Shown: positions 13,401 through 25,531, counted from the stretch's first letter. The stretch is DNA of 64,000 nt from Poronia punctata (GCA_022579005.1 MU401578.1:48409-112408), one strand, 5' to 3'. A program made the numbers and translations. Notes: generated by a model not told the origin, from the letters alone.

Positions 13401-13857
13401 GCGGGCCCCGACCTTTTTGTGACGACACTGCCGCGATCGTCCCATCCCACTTAAGTTAAGTAGTCCTCGGGCCACCACCTGGCTGGGATGTGGGATTCTC
13501 GTCGCGTGCGTGGGATTTAAAGAAAAACCAATCCCAGGACAGACATGATAATAGGGAAAAGACGGCCGTGATTGTATATTTACCTATTACTTGACCTTTT
13601 TACCATATCATTTGGGAAACGCCAGAGGATCAAGGGATAATAATATCCAATTGCCTGGCCAGAAGACAACCGAGGACTCTACATACACTCTTCGCTAGTC
13701 GGCAATTGACATTGGTGGCTCTTCAGTTCCAATAGCGCGGCCTACATTTTGGCAGATGAGCATTGGTTGACCTGCTTTTCGCCGACGCCGAATCATACAA
13801 TATATACCCTTCTGGAAAAATAACACACGGGACGGACGATTGAGCGATATTTTCAAC
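10425..13857. other. Long gene-free spacer, 3.4 kb
   Basis: The longest gene-poor stretch outside the AT-rich blocks. I find no domain, splice-linked exon set or tRNA. It is dense in TACCTA/TAGGTA and TAC[T/A]CGTA motifs (for example near 10979, 11070, 11158, 11714, 12325, 12519 and 12729). The right 400 bases are the promoter of the P450 gene. A reading frame on the minus strand at 12850-13212 looks like chance. Confidence 0.4.
10732..10749. repeat. (TG)n microsatellite
   Basis: Nine TG units in a row, downstream of the hexosaminidase gene. No function suggested. Confidence 0.9.
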
Positions 13858-15678
13858 ATGGGTCTAGTCGAGCAAGCCCTGGAGGGCGCTACCGTCAAAT
13901 CGTTTGCCGTTTATTTGGGCATCCTGTTCGTGGTATGGAGGGTCTACCTAAAGATTAACGAGAGTGTTCGACTCCGAAAACTCGGGGCTCGGGCCCCCAG
14001 GATCGTCAGCCATTTACCATTCGGTAAGTGAGGAGAATTGGATGGATTCGCCGGCACTGTGGCCCATCATCGTTCCGCCTATTACCAGGCGTGTGCAGGG
14101 CTATTTCTAACATCGAATTTGATCCGTTAGGCCTCGACACCGTCTACAAGCAGGTCAAGGCTACAATGCAATACAAGAATCTGGAATCCTTCTTGGAAGT
14201 GATTAAGCCCTCTTCCAATTACACAGTAGAGGGTCGCATATTAGGGCGCCGAATCGTCTTCACGGCAGATCCCGAGAACATCAAGGCCATCCTAGCAACG
14301 CAGTTCTCGGACTATGGCAAGGGCGAGCCCTTCCACCGCGAGTGGAAGGAATTCCTTGGCGACAGCATCTTCGTCACTGACGGCAAGGTATGGCACGCAA
14401 GTCGCCAGTTGCTCCGCCCCCAGTTCTCGCGGGAGCGAATTAGCGATCTGCACACCTTTGAGAGTCATCTCGATGTATTGTTCAAGGCGATCGCCAACGG
14501 TGGTGCACTGGAGGGACCGGACCAGAAAGTTGACATCGAGGCTGGAAACGGCAAGCCGATCGAGATCAGTGACTTGTTCTTCAGATACACATTGGACGTG
14601 TCGACGAGCTTCCTGCTGGGTACAGATGTTGGATCCCTCACGTGAGTCAAAAGAACCCTACAAACACCTCGTTGAATTTATTCTATACATGTAGACAGAA
14701 TATCATCGTCACACGTAGGGCCAGAAAATCTAACCGCAGAAAACGAACTACAGAAACCCCCGTGAGCCATTTGCCGAGGCTTTCAACGAAGTACAGCGGA
14801 TCCAGAGCATCAAGGCGCGCGCCGGCCCCCTACAGGCCATCGTGCCTCACGGCTCATTCCGCCGCGGGCTCAAGGTTGTCAATTCACTGTGCGACATTTA
14901 TATCGACCAAGCGCTGCGTTTGAGCCCGGAAGAGCTGGCGTCAAAGACCAAGTCGGACCAGGAGTACACGTTCCTGCATGAATTGGCCCTGTTCACGCGC
15001 GACCGGACTGTGATCCGTGACCAGTTGGTGGCCGTGCTCCTCGCCGGCCGCGACACGACGGCCGCCACGCTCTCCTGGACTATATATGAGCTGGGCCGAC
15101 ATCCCGAGGTTGTGCGCAAACTGCGAGACGAAATTGTGCGCACCGTCGGTGTCGACCGCACGCCTACGTACGACGACCTCAAGAACATGAAATATCTCCA
15201 GTACGTGGTAAACGAGACCCTGCGTCTCTATCCCGTCGTGCCGTTCAACGTGCGGCTGGCGCTCAAGGACACGACGCTGCCACGTGGCGGCGGCGCTGAC
15301 GGCAACCAACCTATCGCAGTCCTCAAGGACACGCCCATAGCCTACTCGACGCTCGTGATGCAGCGCCGCACTGACCTGTACCCGCCCGTCTCGGAGAAGT
15401 TTGTTGACCCGGCCGTGTACTGCCCCGACCGGTGGTACAATTGGCAGCCGCGCCCGTGGCAGTACATCCCCTTCAACGGCGGCCCCCGTATCTGCATCGG
15501 CCAGCAGTTCGCCCTGACCGAGATGACGTACGTGCTCACGCGCCTGTTCCAGCGCTTCGATCGTGTTGAGAGCTTCATGCATGAAATCGATGGCGGCAAC
15601 CCATCGCTGAAGTCCGAGATCGTCATCCAGCCCGGCGACGGCGTCAAGGTCGCGCTGTGGGAGGCGAAGAAGGTATAA
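13858..15678 (+). CDS. Cytochrome P450, CYP52-like (alkane/fatty-acid hydroxylase clan)
   Basis: Haem-thiolate monooxygenase anchored in the ER. Exons: 13858-14023, 14131-14641, 14754-15678, 533 aa. An N-terminal membrane anchor spans about residues 17-36 (SFAVYLGILFVVWRVYL). Oxygen-binding I-helix AGRDTTA at about 323-329; ExxR in NETLRLYPVVP; haem-binding FNGGPRICIGQQFAL with Cys about 473. Exon joins give HLPFGLDTVYKQ and GSLTNPREPFAEAF, as in CYP52/CYP539/CYP584-type proteins, which hydroxylate alkanes or fatty acids. The exact subfamily and substrate are inference. No neighbouring biosynthetic genes suggest a cluster; the gene sits alone between two large spacers. Confidence 0.9.
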
Positions 15679-17031
15679 GCGAATGTATTGGCGGTGGAAG
15701 ATGAAATATAACCCAAAAAGGGGAGGAATATATACCCAAACGTATCCTAGTCGGCTCAACCTGGGGCAACGACATGTCACGTGAACGTGTAAATACAATA
15801 TGGCCGGGCATCAAAGGGTCCTGGACAACAAAGACAACCGAATCAACCCTTTGAACAGGGGCCCGGGAGAGACCGGGTCAGGCATCTTATATAACGGGCT
15901 TAAGGGAGGCCAGGGGTTGCATGTGTGTAGAGAACGAGGTTACGTATCCTGTGTTGCTATGGCGCTGATGCGTAGAATTTGCGGGCGTATATACCAAATA
16001 TCGAGATGCACTATATTAACTGCTTATCTGTACTTATTCGCCTTAAATATACCTACCGAACAATATTCTATGTCGTCTTGGACATGCGTGGTGATACTTA
16101 TAGACACGTAGATACCCACGAGTAGAGAGGACATCTCTTGAGATAACTCCTAACCTACTCGTACAGTGGGAGGTGTACACTAGCGAAGAAAACACGCCTG
16201 TTTGTGTAAGTAATGGAATGTGGTCGTAAAGCCGGGAAGCTAAGGAGGGAAGAGGGACAAGATGTGTCATAGCCTTGGAAAGGTATGGCAACAGTCAGGT
16301 TAGACACACCCGCGTAGAATACCTGTTGCTTTTCATTCCATTGTTTGCCGGAACAACTTCTACATGCAATTAATAACAAGAGAGCTAGGGCTTTCGAAGG
16401 GAGTAAGGCGAAGTAGACATTACGCATCTAATGTGAATTTCATATACCTACTGTCTGGTGTCATGATAATAATCAAGGGACATTTTTACGGCTTAGTAAG
16501 GCTATGTAGAGTCTACTTGTGGACTAACGCAGAGCTACAAATTTCGTAATGACAAGGCTGACAAATGTGGCGTGATGTGGCGCGTGTGGCTCAACCGTTA
16601 TTGTAAGCTAGGGAACTTGCGTAAGACAGATGGAGATTACCTGCCATAATCTGCAATATTCAGAAGACTGCCGCAAGGTTTCTTTATCCTCCTAACCTCC
16701 CGCATCTCGTCATTTCCCCCAGGCACATTCCCCAGCTTCAATCACCACGCTTTCGTGAATCACCACCTTTCCACGCATTTCCACATCATAAGGTTCATCC
16801 GAGCTTCCCTCATTTATTGACGCCGCGGAATCTTTGAAATACTCGTAACAGCGCGTCGTTGCGACGTCGCCACTTTAATCAACAAAACCTGCTCTTCGAC
16901 CAGACGATCGACTGTCCTCGCAATAACCGTTCGCGTCCTGTCGTCTTTTCGTCGGCTTCGCGACTACGCCCCTCACCTCTTAACGGCCAAAAGCTCTTCT
17001 ACTTCACTCGTTCCACCTAATTTCCTGCGAA
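15679..17031. other. Intergenic spacer, 1.35 kb
   Basis: No supported gene. The right 350 bases (pyrimidine-rich from about 16690) are probably the NAB2 promoter and leader. A minus-strand frame at 16155-16427 starts with a hydrophobic, signal-peptide-like run but has no other support. Confidence 0.4.
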
Positions 17032-18663
17032 ATGTCGATCGATCTTTCTCTCGGCACGCCTCTTGCCGATGCCCTCACCAGCGTCATCCAGCCAAAATTG
17101 ATGGAAGTTGGATGGGCGCAATCAGACGATGTTGCGCTGTCCGAGTACGTCATACTTATGCTCGTCAATGGCAAGACACAAGATCAGATAGCTGCCGAGC
17201 TCGCTGGCGACCTCCTGGGCCTGGGACCCGATGATCCAGCGGCCCAGGATTTCGCCCAGTGGCTCTTCGACCAGATACATACCCTACAATCACAGCTGAA
17301 CGGCGGAGGTGCACAAAGCAGTCACGCTGAAGCAGGTGTACCCCAAGACAACACGGCTCCAACAGGACAGGATGTAGAGATGAACAGCACACCTTCAGAT
17401 GCTATCGAACTCAACGCGTATGTTTCTCTATTACCTTTGACGCGACCATCTACTGACAAGAACAGACCTACCGGTCCAAAATCAATGCGCAACGGCAATA
17501 ACATGAGGGGTGGTGCTCGTGAAAAGCGAATGTTCGGCCAAATGAACAAAGCCATGGATCGAACTCATGACTCCGTATTGCACCGTGTACGAGGGAACGG
17601 CAATGAGCGGATAAATGCCCACAACCGAGTGCCGCCTACGGGGCCTAGGGGTGGCGGACGAGGCAATAACCGTATGATGAATAACCGAGCTGCTGGCATT
17701 GCTGCCGGGCTAAACCAAATGGCTGGTGGTGTGCCGGGCATGAACGGCCCAGCCATCATGAATGGCCCGCCTGGCATGAATGGTCCGCCCGGCATGAATG
17801 GCCCGCCCGGTATGAATCCCATGAACGATATGAGTTGGATGATGGCAGGCGGAGGTCAACAGGAACAAATCTTCCAATTGCTCCAACAACAGAATCAGAT
17901 GATGGCCCAGTTACAACAACAGCTTGCCCAGCAAAGCCAGCCTGGTGGCGGCAACAATGGGCGTCATGGAAGATCTTTATTTGACAGAGTACAAAACCCA
18001 CGAGGTGGGAGGAGAGGTGCACATCATGGAAATGGCACCCGACCGCAGCAAACAGACTCCGCAAAGGCACCGAACGACAATGCTGAGGGTGAGGACGTCG
18101 ATATGTCGCAAGGCAAGACAGAATCCACCAACCCCGAGACGACTATGTGCAAATACAACCTCGCTTGTACCAATCGGGACTGCAAGTTTGCTCATCAATC
18201 CCCTGCCGCTCCCCCCAACACTACGGTAGATGTCACTGATGTATGTTCATTCGGCGTGGCTTGCAAAAATTGGAAGTGTGTTGGGCGGCACCCGTCGCCT
18301 GCTACGAAGCTCGCACATCAGATCGAGCAGGAGTGCAAATTCTTCCCGAACTGCACCAACCCACGATGCCCCTTCAAGCACCCCGACATGCCCCCCTGCC
18401 GCAATGGTGGAGACTGCAAAGTGGAAGGGTGCAAGTACACTCACTTACAGACCATGTGCAAATTCAAGCCGTGTAAGAACCGGTGGTGTCCATTCAAGCA
18501 CGAGGATGGACAACGGGGAACATTCTCGGACATGGTTTGGACAGCAGAAGGAACCAAGGGCCACGTTAGTGAGAGGCAGTTTGTCTTCGAGAATGAGGCT
18601 GAGGAACCGGTCCTACCTGGCCAGTCGGAGGAAAAGCATGAACAAGACATGGGAATAATGTAG
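17032..18663 (+). CDS. NAB2: NAB2-like poly(A)-RNA-binding CCCH zinc-finger protein
   Basis: Nuclear poly(A)-binding protein that controls poly(A) length and mRNA export. The N-terminal about 90 residues match the helical Nab2/PWI-like fold region. A Met/Gly/Asn/Pro-rich middle and a Gln-rich run (about residues 265-300) follow. The C-terminus carries at least five Nab2-type CCCH fingers at about 357-475, with spacing such as CKYNLACTNRDCKFAH and CKFFPNCTNPRCPFKH. A 48-nt segment 17418-17465 has donor GTATGT, branch site TACTGAC and CAG acceptor, so I model it as an intron: exons 17032-17417 and 17466-18663, 527 aa. Because 48 is a multiple of three and it holds no stop, the unspliced frame is also open (543 aa). 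Confidence 0.9.
   Translation: MSIDLSLGTPLADALTSVIQPKLMEVGWAQSDDVALSEYVILMLVNGKTQDQIAAELAGDLLGLGPDDPAAQDFAQWLFDQIHTLQSQLNGGGAQSSHAEAGVPQDNTAPTGQDVEMNSTPSDAIELNAYVSLLPLTRPSTDKNRPTGPKSMRNGNNMRGGAREKRMFGQMNKAMDRTHDSVLHRVRGNGNERINAHNRVPPTGPRGGGRGNNRMMNNRAAGIAAGLNQMAGGVPGMNGPAIMNGPPGMNGPPGMNGPPGMNPMNDMSWMMAGGGQQEQIFQLLQQQNQMMAQLQQQLAQQSQPGGGNNGRHGRSLFDRVQNPRGGRRGAHHGNGTRPQQTDSAKAPNDNAEGEDVDMSQGKTESTNPETTMCKYNLACTNRDCKFAHQSPAAPPNTTVDVTDVCSFGVACKNWKCVGRHPSPATKLAHQIEQECKFFPNCTNPRCPFKHPDMPPCRNGGDCKVEGCKYTHLQTMCKFKPCKNRWCPFKHEDGQRGTFSDMVWTAEGTKGHVSERQFVFENEAEEPVLPGQSEEKHEQDMGIM
17748..17820. repeat. 18-bp coding tandem repeat in NAB2
   Basis: About four copies of an 18-base unit encoding GMNGPP-type hexapeptides, with synonymous differences between copies. 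It lies in the flexible region before the Gln-rich run. Confidence 0.8.
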
Positions 18664-19581
18664 TTTGGCTCTGAGCACCGTTGATTTCGCCGGAGTTGAC
18701 CATGGCCAAGCGTGGAGAGAAGCGACCCCAAGGAAAGGGATGGGCCTGTTGAGAAGCGGCGGACATTGCTATCATCTGTGGTGTAGGGAAGAGTATTATA
18801 ATGTCTGCCAATTTGCTTGCCTTGTATATTATGGAAAGGGCATCCGGTCTAATGTGCGCTCGGCAGCGGCATTGTGGCTCGTCGGTTATTAGGAGTCTGG
18901 AAGGGTCTTTGGTTTTGTAGATGATATCTTCAGGAGTTAGATGGTCACAAGGAAAAGATTCAGGGACCACTTTACATACAATATACCCAATGCAATGTTT
19001 GTGTGATGTGCTATTTCATTTCAAAAATCCAATTCTAGACTTTGGTCCAAAATGTGATTTTATAATAAGTACCTAAGTACCTACGAACTCGAACTATCGC
19101 AGATTGAATACCTACATGGTTTTACTTTTTGATATGTTTACATACTTGTGTACCTAAACGTATAAGCCGCACTTGACTGATAGATGAGGCAGGCACAAGG
19201 TCATACTCGTATGTGTGTTGCAGTACATAAGGTACTTAGCTTACCTAATTACACCAAAGTAGTTGCCCTTCGACGAGGTGCATTACGTAATCCCTGAATA
19301 TCAAGTCGGTAGGTAGGTCTGTCTTACGAATAGGTATTCCATATAATCTCTGTAGGAATTGTCGAGTACGTACAAGTCATGACGGTATATATTTAATGAA
19401 GCCCGAACTTAAGGTTAGATTACTTGACATATTCAGAAGCCGGTACTACATGGTTGATCTGCTAGGTTTTGTCGCCAGCGTGCAGGGGATCTACCTAGGA
19501 GCTAGGTAGCTCTGGCCTCCCTTGATTGCTACTCTGTCAAAGCACGATTGCTGGCGAGTACAGGACCATTGGCCATGCGCA
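18664..19581. other. Intergenic between NAB2 and HEM14
   Basis: No gene seen. The 19060-19500 part has several TACCTA and TACTCGTA-like motifs (one at about 19205). Confidence 0.4.
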
Positions 19582-21826
19582 ATGATTGCAATGATCTCCC
19601 AACGCCCCGAACCAATTCTTAAAGGCCTTACACAGGCTGCCTACCACAGTGCTCGGCAATCGGCCTTCCAATCGACACGGCGACGCCTTTCGACGCGAAC
19701 TCTGAACCCCATACCGCATTCGAGTACCGACGTCCGTCCATCGACGTGTAGCGCCTTGTACGGCTCCACGAAAAAGTCGAAGGGCACAAGGAATTCGTTT
19801 GCGACGAATAGCATACAAAACACCGAGCGACGCCAGATTGCGGTCATCGGGGCCGGGGTCACAGGCCTAACGGCAGCACATTATCTAGCCCGGCACGCGC
19901 ATGACGCTCACATCACCATATATGACGCCGACAGCAGCCCTGGAGGTTGGATCAAGGCGGACCGTGTAGAGGTGGAGGATGGCCAGGGAGGAAAAGGCCA
20001 CGTCCTGTTCCATCGTGGGCCACGAATGCTGCGGTCTGGCAGAACATCTCTGAAATACGATGATCTGGTGCTTTACGATGTGGTAAGCAGAGCTAGGTGG
20101 GCGTGTTTGCGGATCTAATCACTAATTGCTTTTCCGTCGTAACTAGCTTGCAAATTTGAAAATGGCCGACGATGTTCGACGGCCGCATAGTGTGTCAAAC
20201 AGTCGCTACCTCTACTACCCGGACCATCTTGTCAAGTTACCCGGCCAAGAAATCCACCTCAGGGATTTTTTCGGGCTGGTGAAGAGCTACCTGACTGAGC
20301 CTCTATGGACTGGCTCCATCAGAGCTGCTCGCAACTTCCGGCGGAACTTGGATCGTACCAGAGGCGCTGGCAAGGATGACGAGTCAGTGGCCGAGTTCTT
20401 GATACGGCTCTCCCAAGAACCCAAGATAGTCGACAACATAGTATCAGGCATGCTGCACGGCATATATGGCGGCGACGTGTATAAACTGAGTGCTAAACAT
20501 ACCTTATTCGAAACGATGTGGAACCGTTACAAGTATCCATTTGTACCGAAACAAGCAGGGGGCAAAGCCACATATTCGGATTGGACTCACGAAGACGAAT
20601 GGTATCTTCTAAACGACATGTTAAGTGGCCCCAACGAGGCTGAGATCATCAGGTTGGCCGAGAGCGCTATCAACTGGGAGCTTCTGGCCTTCGAAGACGG
20701 GCTCGTGTCATTGATCCGTGGTTTGGTGAAAGACCTCGAAGCGAACCCCAATGTGACTTTCAAGTTGGGCGAGCCCGTAACGTCTTTAGAGCATCGAGAC
20801 CGTAAAGTCTTGGTAAGCCTTTTTACTCTCACAGCTCAACGCCATAGCCCCCCCATGACGCAGACTAACCACATATACTAGGTAACATCGCCTGAGAGCG
20901 GCGGCCCGACAAAGTACGATCATGCGATCTGTACGCTGTTCTCCAAGGACCTTGCTCGGATCGCTAAGCCAGCAGATTCACTGCCCTCGCTTGCGGAGAC
21001 ACACGCCGTAACTATCATGGTCGTCAACCTATGGTACCCGAACCCGGAACTCCTGTATCAACGGACCGACGGCGGGTTTGGCTATCTCATACCACAGTCG
21101 ACGCCAAACAACGACGAATGCGTCCTCGGGGTATTATTCGACTCGGACCTGCGGACTAGCGACGACGAGATGGCCGGCACTAAGCTCACCGTCATGCTCG
21201 GCGGCCACTACTGGGATAACTGGGAATATCTGCCGACCGAGGAGATGGCCATCGAGATGGCCAAGGAGGCAGTTCGGCGCCAGCTCGGCATCCCCGAAGA
21301 GGAGAAAGTAGTGGCGAGCGCACGTCTATGCCGCGAGTGTCTACCGCAGCACACGGTCGGTCATCGCGAACGCATGAAGGAGGCACACGACGAGCTCATG
21401 GCGGCTTTCAAAGGGCGTCTGACCGTCGCCGGACCTAGCTATACATCGGTCGGCGTCATTCCTTCCATGCGCGCAGGCTTCAACGCAGGCATGCGCGTAG
21501 CACGTGGTCACGGACAACCTTGGTTCCGCATAGAAGACAGAGAAACCACCGATAAGAAGTCCTCGGGCGTGGACTGGTGGGAAGGCGCTCAACACGAGAG
21601 CCCTAATCACGAGATCACCGACGTAGTCGGCGCGTCCGGACTCGAGCGCTTCACGAGAGAGGAATCATATCACTTCATGGCCGTTCCTCGTGGCCGCTTG
21701 CCCTTCCGCACTTTCACTGGGCCGGATTCCCGCTTCCGTAGCACAGAGGGCGATTCTGTGTTTATTGAGGAGGCATCTGCTCGTATTGCTTCCATTAGAT
21801 ACCAGGAGAAAGATAAGAAAGGTTAA
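19582..21826 (+). CDS. HEM14: Protoporphyrinogen oxidase, mitochondrial
   Basis: FAD enzyme that oxidises protoporphyrinogen IX to protoporphyrin IX, the penultimate haem step, at the inner mitochondrial membrane. Exons: 19582-20082, 20147-20812, 20882-21826, 703 aa. The first about 80 residues are rich in Ser/Arg/Thr (STRRRLSTRTL) with few acidic residues, a mitochondrial presequence. The FAD-binding motif VIGAGVTGLTAA starts at about residue 88, followed by the SPGGWI segment. Later blocks include HRGPRMLR, LYDVLANLKMADDVRRPHS, VSGMLHGIYGGDVYKLSA and, near the end, GPSYTSVGVIPSMRAGFNAG. Start may be ATG 19582 or 19591. Haem supply links it to the P450 upstream only in a general way. Confidence 0.92.
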
Positions 21827-22561
21827 ATAGACGGGATGGGGATATCTTTGTATATGTGTATTTTTTCTGTATTGACTCGGGGTATGTATGGATGTATATA
21901 TATATATGACTAATAGAAAAGAGATGTTTATTTGGTATCTTGGGCAGCTAAAAGTACCAAGGTACTCAGTTTATACAGGTTGCACCCGACCTTTGGTGCT
22001 TAGCAATCTAACTCCCATCCAAATCTCATACGAGAAGTTGGAAGTAATAAAGACATCAAGTCCTCCTAATAGAACAATGCATTACTCTACGATATGATTT
22101 ATTTATTTTGGTTTGGTTTAGTTTGGTTTGGTTTTCTGTCATTTCTTTCCACTTGCTCTACCTGTTCTGTTCCCGTATTGCCTCTTTTTGGTTTTCTTTT
22201 TTCTTCCCACGGGTCTACTTGTATTCTGTTTACGCCAACAATGCGTCTAGCGGCAATGAAAAACAGATCAATGCTAACAATTGCTTTGTTATGCCGATAA
22301 CTGACCACACGACGCCTACTTCTTCCCGCCTCCTAAGCAGACCCCCCTCCCCCCAACATAACGACTTGGTAAACTGTTCCTGCTTGCTATGCTGACTAAA
22401 AGGAGTTCATCGATCCAGGGCTGGTTTCAAGACCATTCGCTCACACAACAAAGGTAATGAAACATCCACTAAAAATGGATTTCTCATATATAACGGGGGC
22501 TGCTGTTCGGATTAGAACAAGCGTCCCGGCTCACTTCCCGTCCCTTCAAATGCCGACCGTC
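21827..22561. other. Intergenic, converging 3' ends
   Basis: Lies between the 3' ends of HEM14 (+) and MOB2 (-). T-rich, with imperfect TTTGG repeats at 22108-22132. No gene seen. Confidence 0.4.
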
Positions 22562-24440
22562 CTACGATGCATTCGATAGTTGGAGAAGCTGTTCCCCGAC
22601 ACGGTGATTGGCATAGTCGTAAGCCTTGGAACCCGGGGGGAAGGTACCATTAGCGGCCCAAAGGTCGATCAATGGCTGCATGGGCTCCAGCTCGGGTGGC
22701 TTAAGCATGTCGAGGGCACAGGCCGTGAGGAGGAAGTGGCTGAAGCAGCTGTTCAACTGCTTCTCGAGGTTGAGGTGGTAGAAAGGGTCGACAAAGTGGG
22801 ACCAGTACAGATGCGCATAGACGCGGAACATCTGGCGGAAAATACCCTGACAGACCTCGACAAAGTTGTCGGGAAAGCCGCTGCGTTTACCCACCCAGTC
22901 TCTGTCGCCTTGTCCCCCGAGCTGCGAAAGGGACGAGGTGGTGATGGAAGGATTGTGAGCAAACGAGACCCCATTAGGATCAGTCGGGAAAATGTTCACA
23001 TCGTCGATCTTGCCAGAGATCCATCGCTGCATGAGGTTTATGTACTCATAAGCCGGTAATTCGACTGGCTCACGTCGAGCAGTCAGCCAGGTGAATGAGT
23101 GGTTCCTGTTTGGCAAATTAGTAACCGAGACAAAGTGTACAAGACGTTGATACCAAGACAAAAAGGGCCACTAACGCGCCAGCAGACATGCGTGAACAAG
23201 TCGACGGGTTGCAAATTGTGCTTCCGTCCTCATCCTTGTCGTGAATAACACGGACAAAGTTCCATAGGTTACGGTAGTGCTCAACGACTGCCAATAAGTT
23301 AGACCATGCGTGCAAGGCCCCCGGCACAGGGAAAAACTTACTTTGATGGGCAATCCATTCGCCCTGTTCAACTGTTCTCGGCCTTGCGCTCAGGGTCATG
23401 AAGTTTCCCTTGACGATATGCTTCGCATACTGTGCATTCAGCCACAATGGCAGAGGTCGAGGCAAGTGGTATGAGTTGAGGAGATCCTCGCCACTGAGCG
23501 CATTACCGTTGGTGTCATCCATGCCAATGTTCTGAGACAGCGAGGGCGAGGTAGGCAATGGTGGTATCCTGGGTGCTGAGCTAGTAGACGTCTGAGTTCC
23601 CTGGGTGCCCTGGGTGCCTTGGGCAGCCTGGCCGGCCTGGGCAGGTTGCGGCGCTTGAGGGCCGTCACCAGGGGAGCCCGGCTGACTGGGACTAGTCGGG
23701 CTCCGGTTCTGGCCAGGAGCCCTTGTAGACGTGCCCCTAAAACGAGCGTTGCTAGATCCGATTAGTGATGATTAGGCAATCAAAAGTGTGGAAGGTATTT
23801 GTGCATATGTACATGCCGGACAGCATGCACAGAGAAAAATGGTTTTTACAACAGGAGACGGGAAGGCACAGCCAAATGACGGACGCCTGAGACCTGATTG
23901 GCACGAGGGTCTGTCCTACGACAGGAACATGAAGAAGCAACCCATGAAAAATCAAGTAAATGACAGTATATGCCCTCGTAACCACGTGGATTTGGTAATG
24001 AACATGCTGAACAACAGATGACAGGAAACAGGTGTAAAAATAGCATAGAACCTGATATTGGAAAAATAAAAAAGGAACCCCGAGACGCCACAAATTGCCC
24101 AGTCAAACATATTAGATCGAGCTTTGGCTAATGTATGTTTTCTAGCAGATGGATATGGGCTGAAAAGGTGAAATAACCCATACTCCCTCAACTAAATGGA
24201 CAACCCTAGACACTTGAATAGACATTCATCTGTACATGTGCAGCCTTAAGTGCCAACCACCTCGAGTAGGTAGTTGTACGCATGGTGGCAGACGAAGAAA
24301 TATACAGCCTTGGCATAATCATATCGCCACCCATCAGCAATACAAGAACTGGGTTTACATTAAATAGAAACTGCGTGTAGAGAGGTAAGAGCAAAAATAG
24401 AAAGGTTTGTTACTTACATGCCAGAGAACAAGTTGGACAT
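22562..24440 (-). CDS. MOB2: MOB2-type kinase activator
   Basis: Mob proteins bind and activate NDR/LATS kinases; Mob2 partners Cbk1/Cot-1 kinases in polarity and morphogenesis. Exons read on the minus strand: 24440-24418, 23751-23342, 23287-23176, 23105-22562; 362 aa. The first exon has only 23 nt (MSNLFSG plus two bases) and is followed by a 666-nt intron; the join gives MSNLFSGINARFRG. A Pro/Gln/Gly/Ser-rich N-terminus precedes the Mob domain (about residue 120 onward): CNPSTCSRMSAGANHSFTW supplies the zinc cysteines, and FRVYAHLYWSHF the histidine-bearing helix. The blocks LPAYEYINLMQRWI and PDNFVEVCQGIFRQMF favour Mob2 over Mob1 or Mob3. The protein ends QLLQLSNAS. Confidence 0.9.
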
Positions 24441-25531
24441 AATTACTGGAGTGCGAGCGGTGAGGGATGGTAGGTGGAAGATGAGAGATGGCAAAGAGCC
24501 GATGGCGGGGTCGGGCAACAATCAGACCTAGCAGGCAGAATGGTGTTGATACCTCTAAATCTGGAATGACACAGCAGGAAGGACTAGAGAGTTGCCGGGC
24601 ACCGTCTTTTGTGTGGTCAGCCTCAAGACGCGCCTCTTCTGTTGCTTGTGTTGCTGCTTTTATACCAGACTTCAAAATAAGTATCACTGTTGTTGTACGT
24701 AAGTTTGTTGCAGTTGAACCTGGCACCTGGGTATTGATTTTACTACTGAAAAGGGGTAAAGGGGATGTCTGTATTGTCTACACTGGCCTCGAGGTCGACT
24801 TTCTCACCCAATGATCTTCTAGCAGAACAGGTTTGTGTACCACGAGCAGGCCAGTTTCAGCCCCAGTGACCCCAGCAGCCCCAGTAGATCCAGCAGACCT
24901 TGTGGGAGGACGTCGAGTTTCATTGGCGCACCAATTTAGACTAGCTTCTATCCACTTGGGGAGGTCCCTTTCCTGTGCCTAGCCTAGAGCGCCTCTGGGA
25001 CGGGCCATCCTGCAGGCCTACCTGCGAAATAGACGTAACAGATCAAGCCCTAATGGGAATAGCTACTGTTATCGATAATGACTTTTATGGGTCGGCCAGT
25101 GCAAGGAAATCCATACCGCTAATTCTTTGTAGGTACCAATCTACTCGTGTAGGTATTCTGTATCACCTACTTAGGAGTACACGTACGCGTACTACAGTGA
25201 GCAACTTCAGCTGTTGATGTTTATTGGTCCCTCGCATCTTCCCTTCCACTGGAACCTTCATAAAAACATACCCATTTAGCACTCGCCTGTGTTGGTATTT
25301 CGAGATACAAGTAGCTCTTTGAATACCTTACCCGACGGGTCCAGAGATACCTCCTTGCTAATTTTTCAACCAAGTTACCGCCATCAACTGTCCCCCTTGG
25401 CACCGAAATAGTACTTATCGGCAGTCTGGCACAGCGGAGGATACAGCCTTCTTCCGGCCTACTGAGCTAATCGCGCGTTTAATATTTATCTTCACATCAA
25501 TCACTTCCAAGCTACACCACACCCTGCGATC
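24441..25531. other. Divergent promoter region of MOB2 and LEO1
   Basis: Shared upstream region of MOB2 (-) and LEO1 (+), about 1.1 kb. No further gene recognised. A TACACGTA motif lies near 25177. Confidence 0.4.

Noticed and set aside
14941..15798. 285-codon minus-strand frame opposite the P450
   Set aside because: Antisense shadow of the P450 coding exon.
16155..16427. Minus-strand 90-residue frame with a hydrophobic, signal-peptide-like start
   Set aside because: Only the first 25 residues look meaningful; no conserved motif, and it lies in a spacer with many chance frames.
24355..24726. 123-codon minus-strand frame overlapping MOB2 exon 1
   Set aside because: Out of frame with MOB2, no domain; probably chance in the MOB2 leader.
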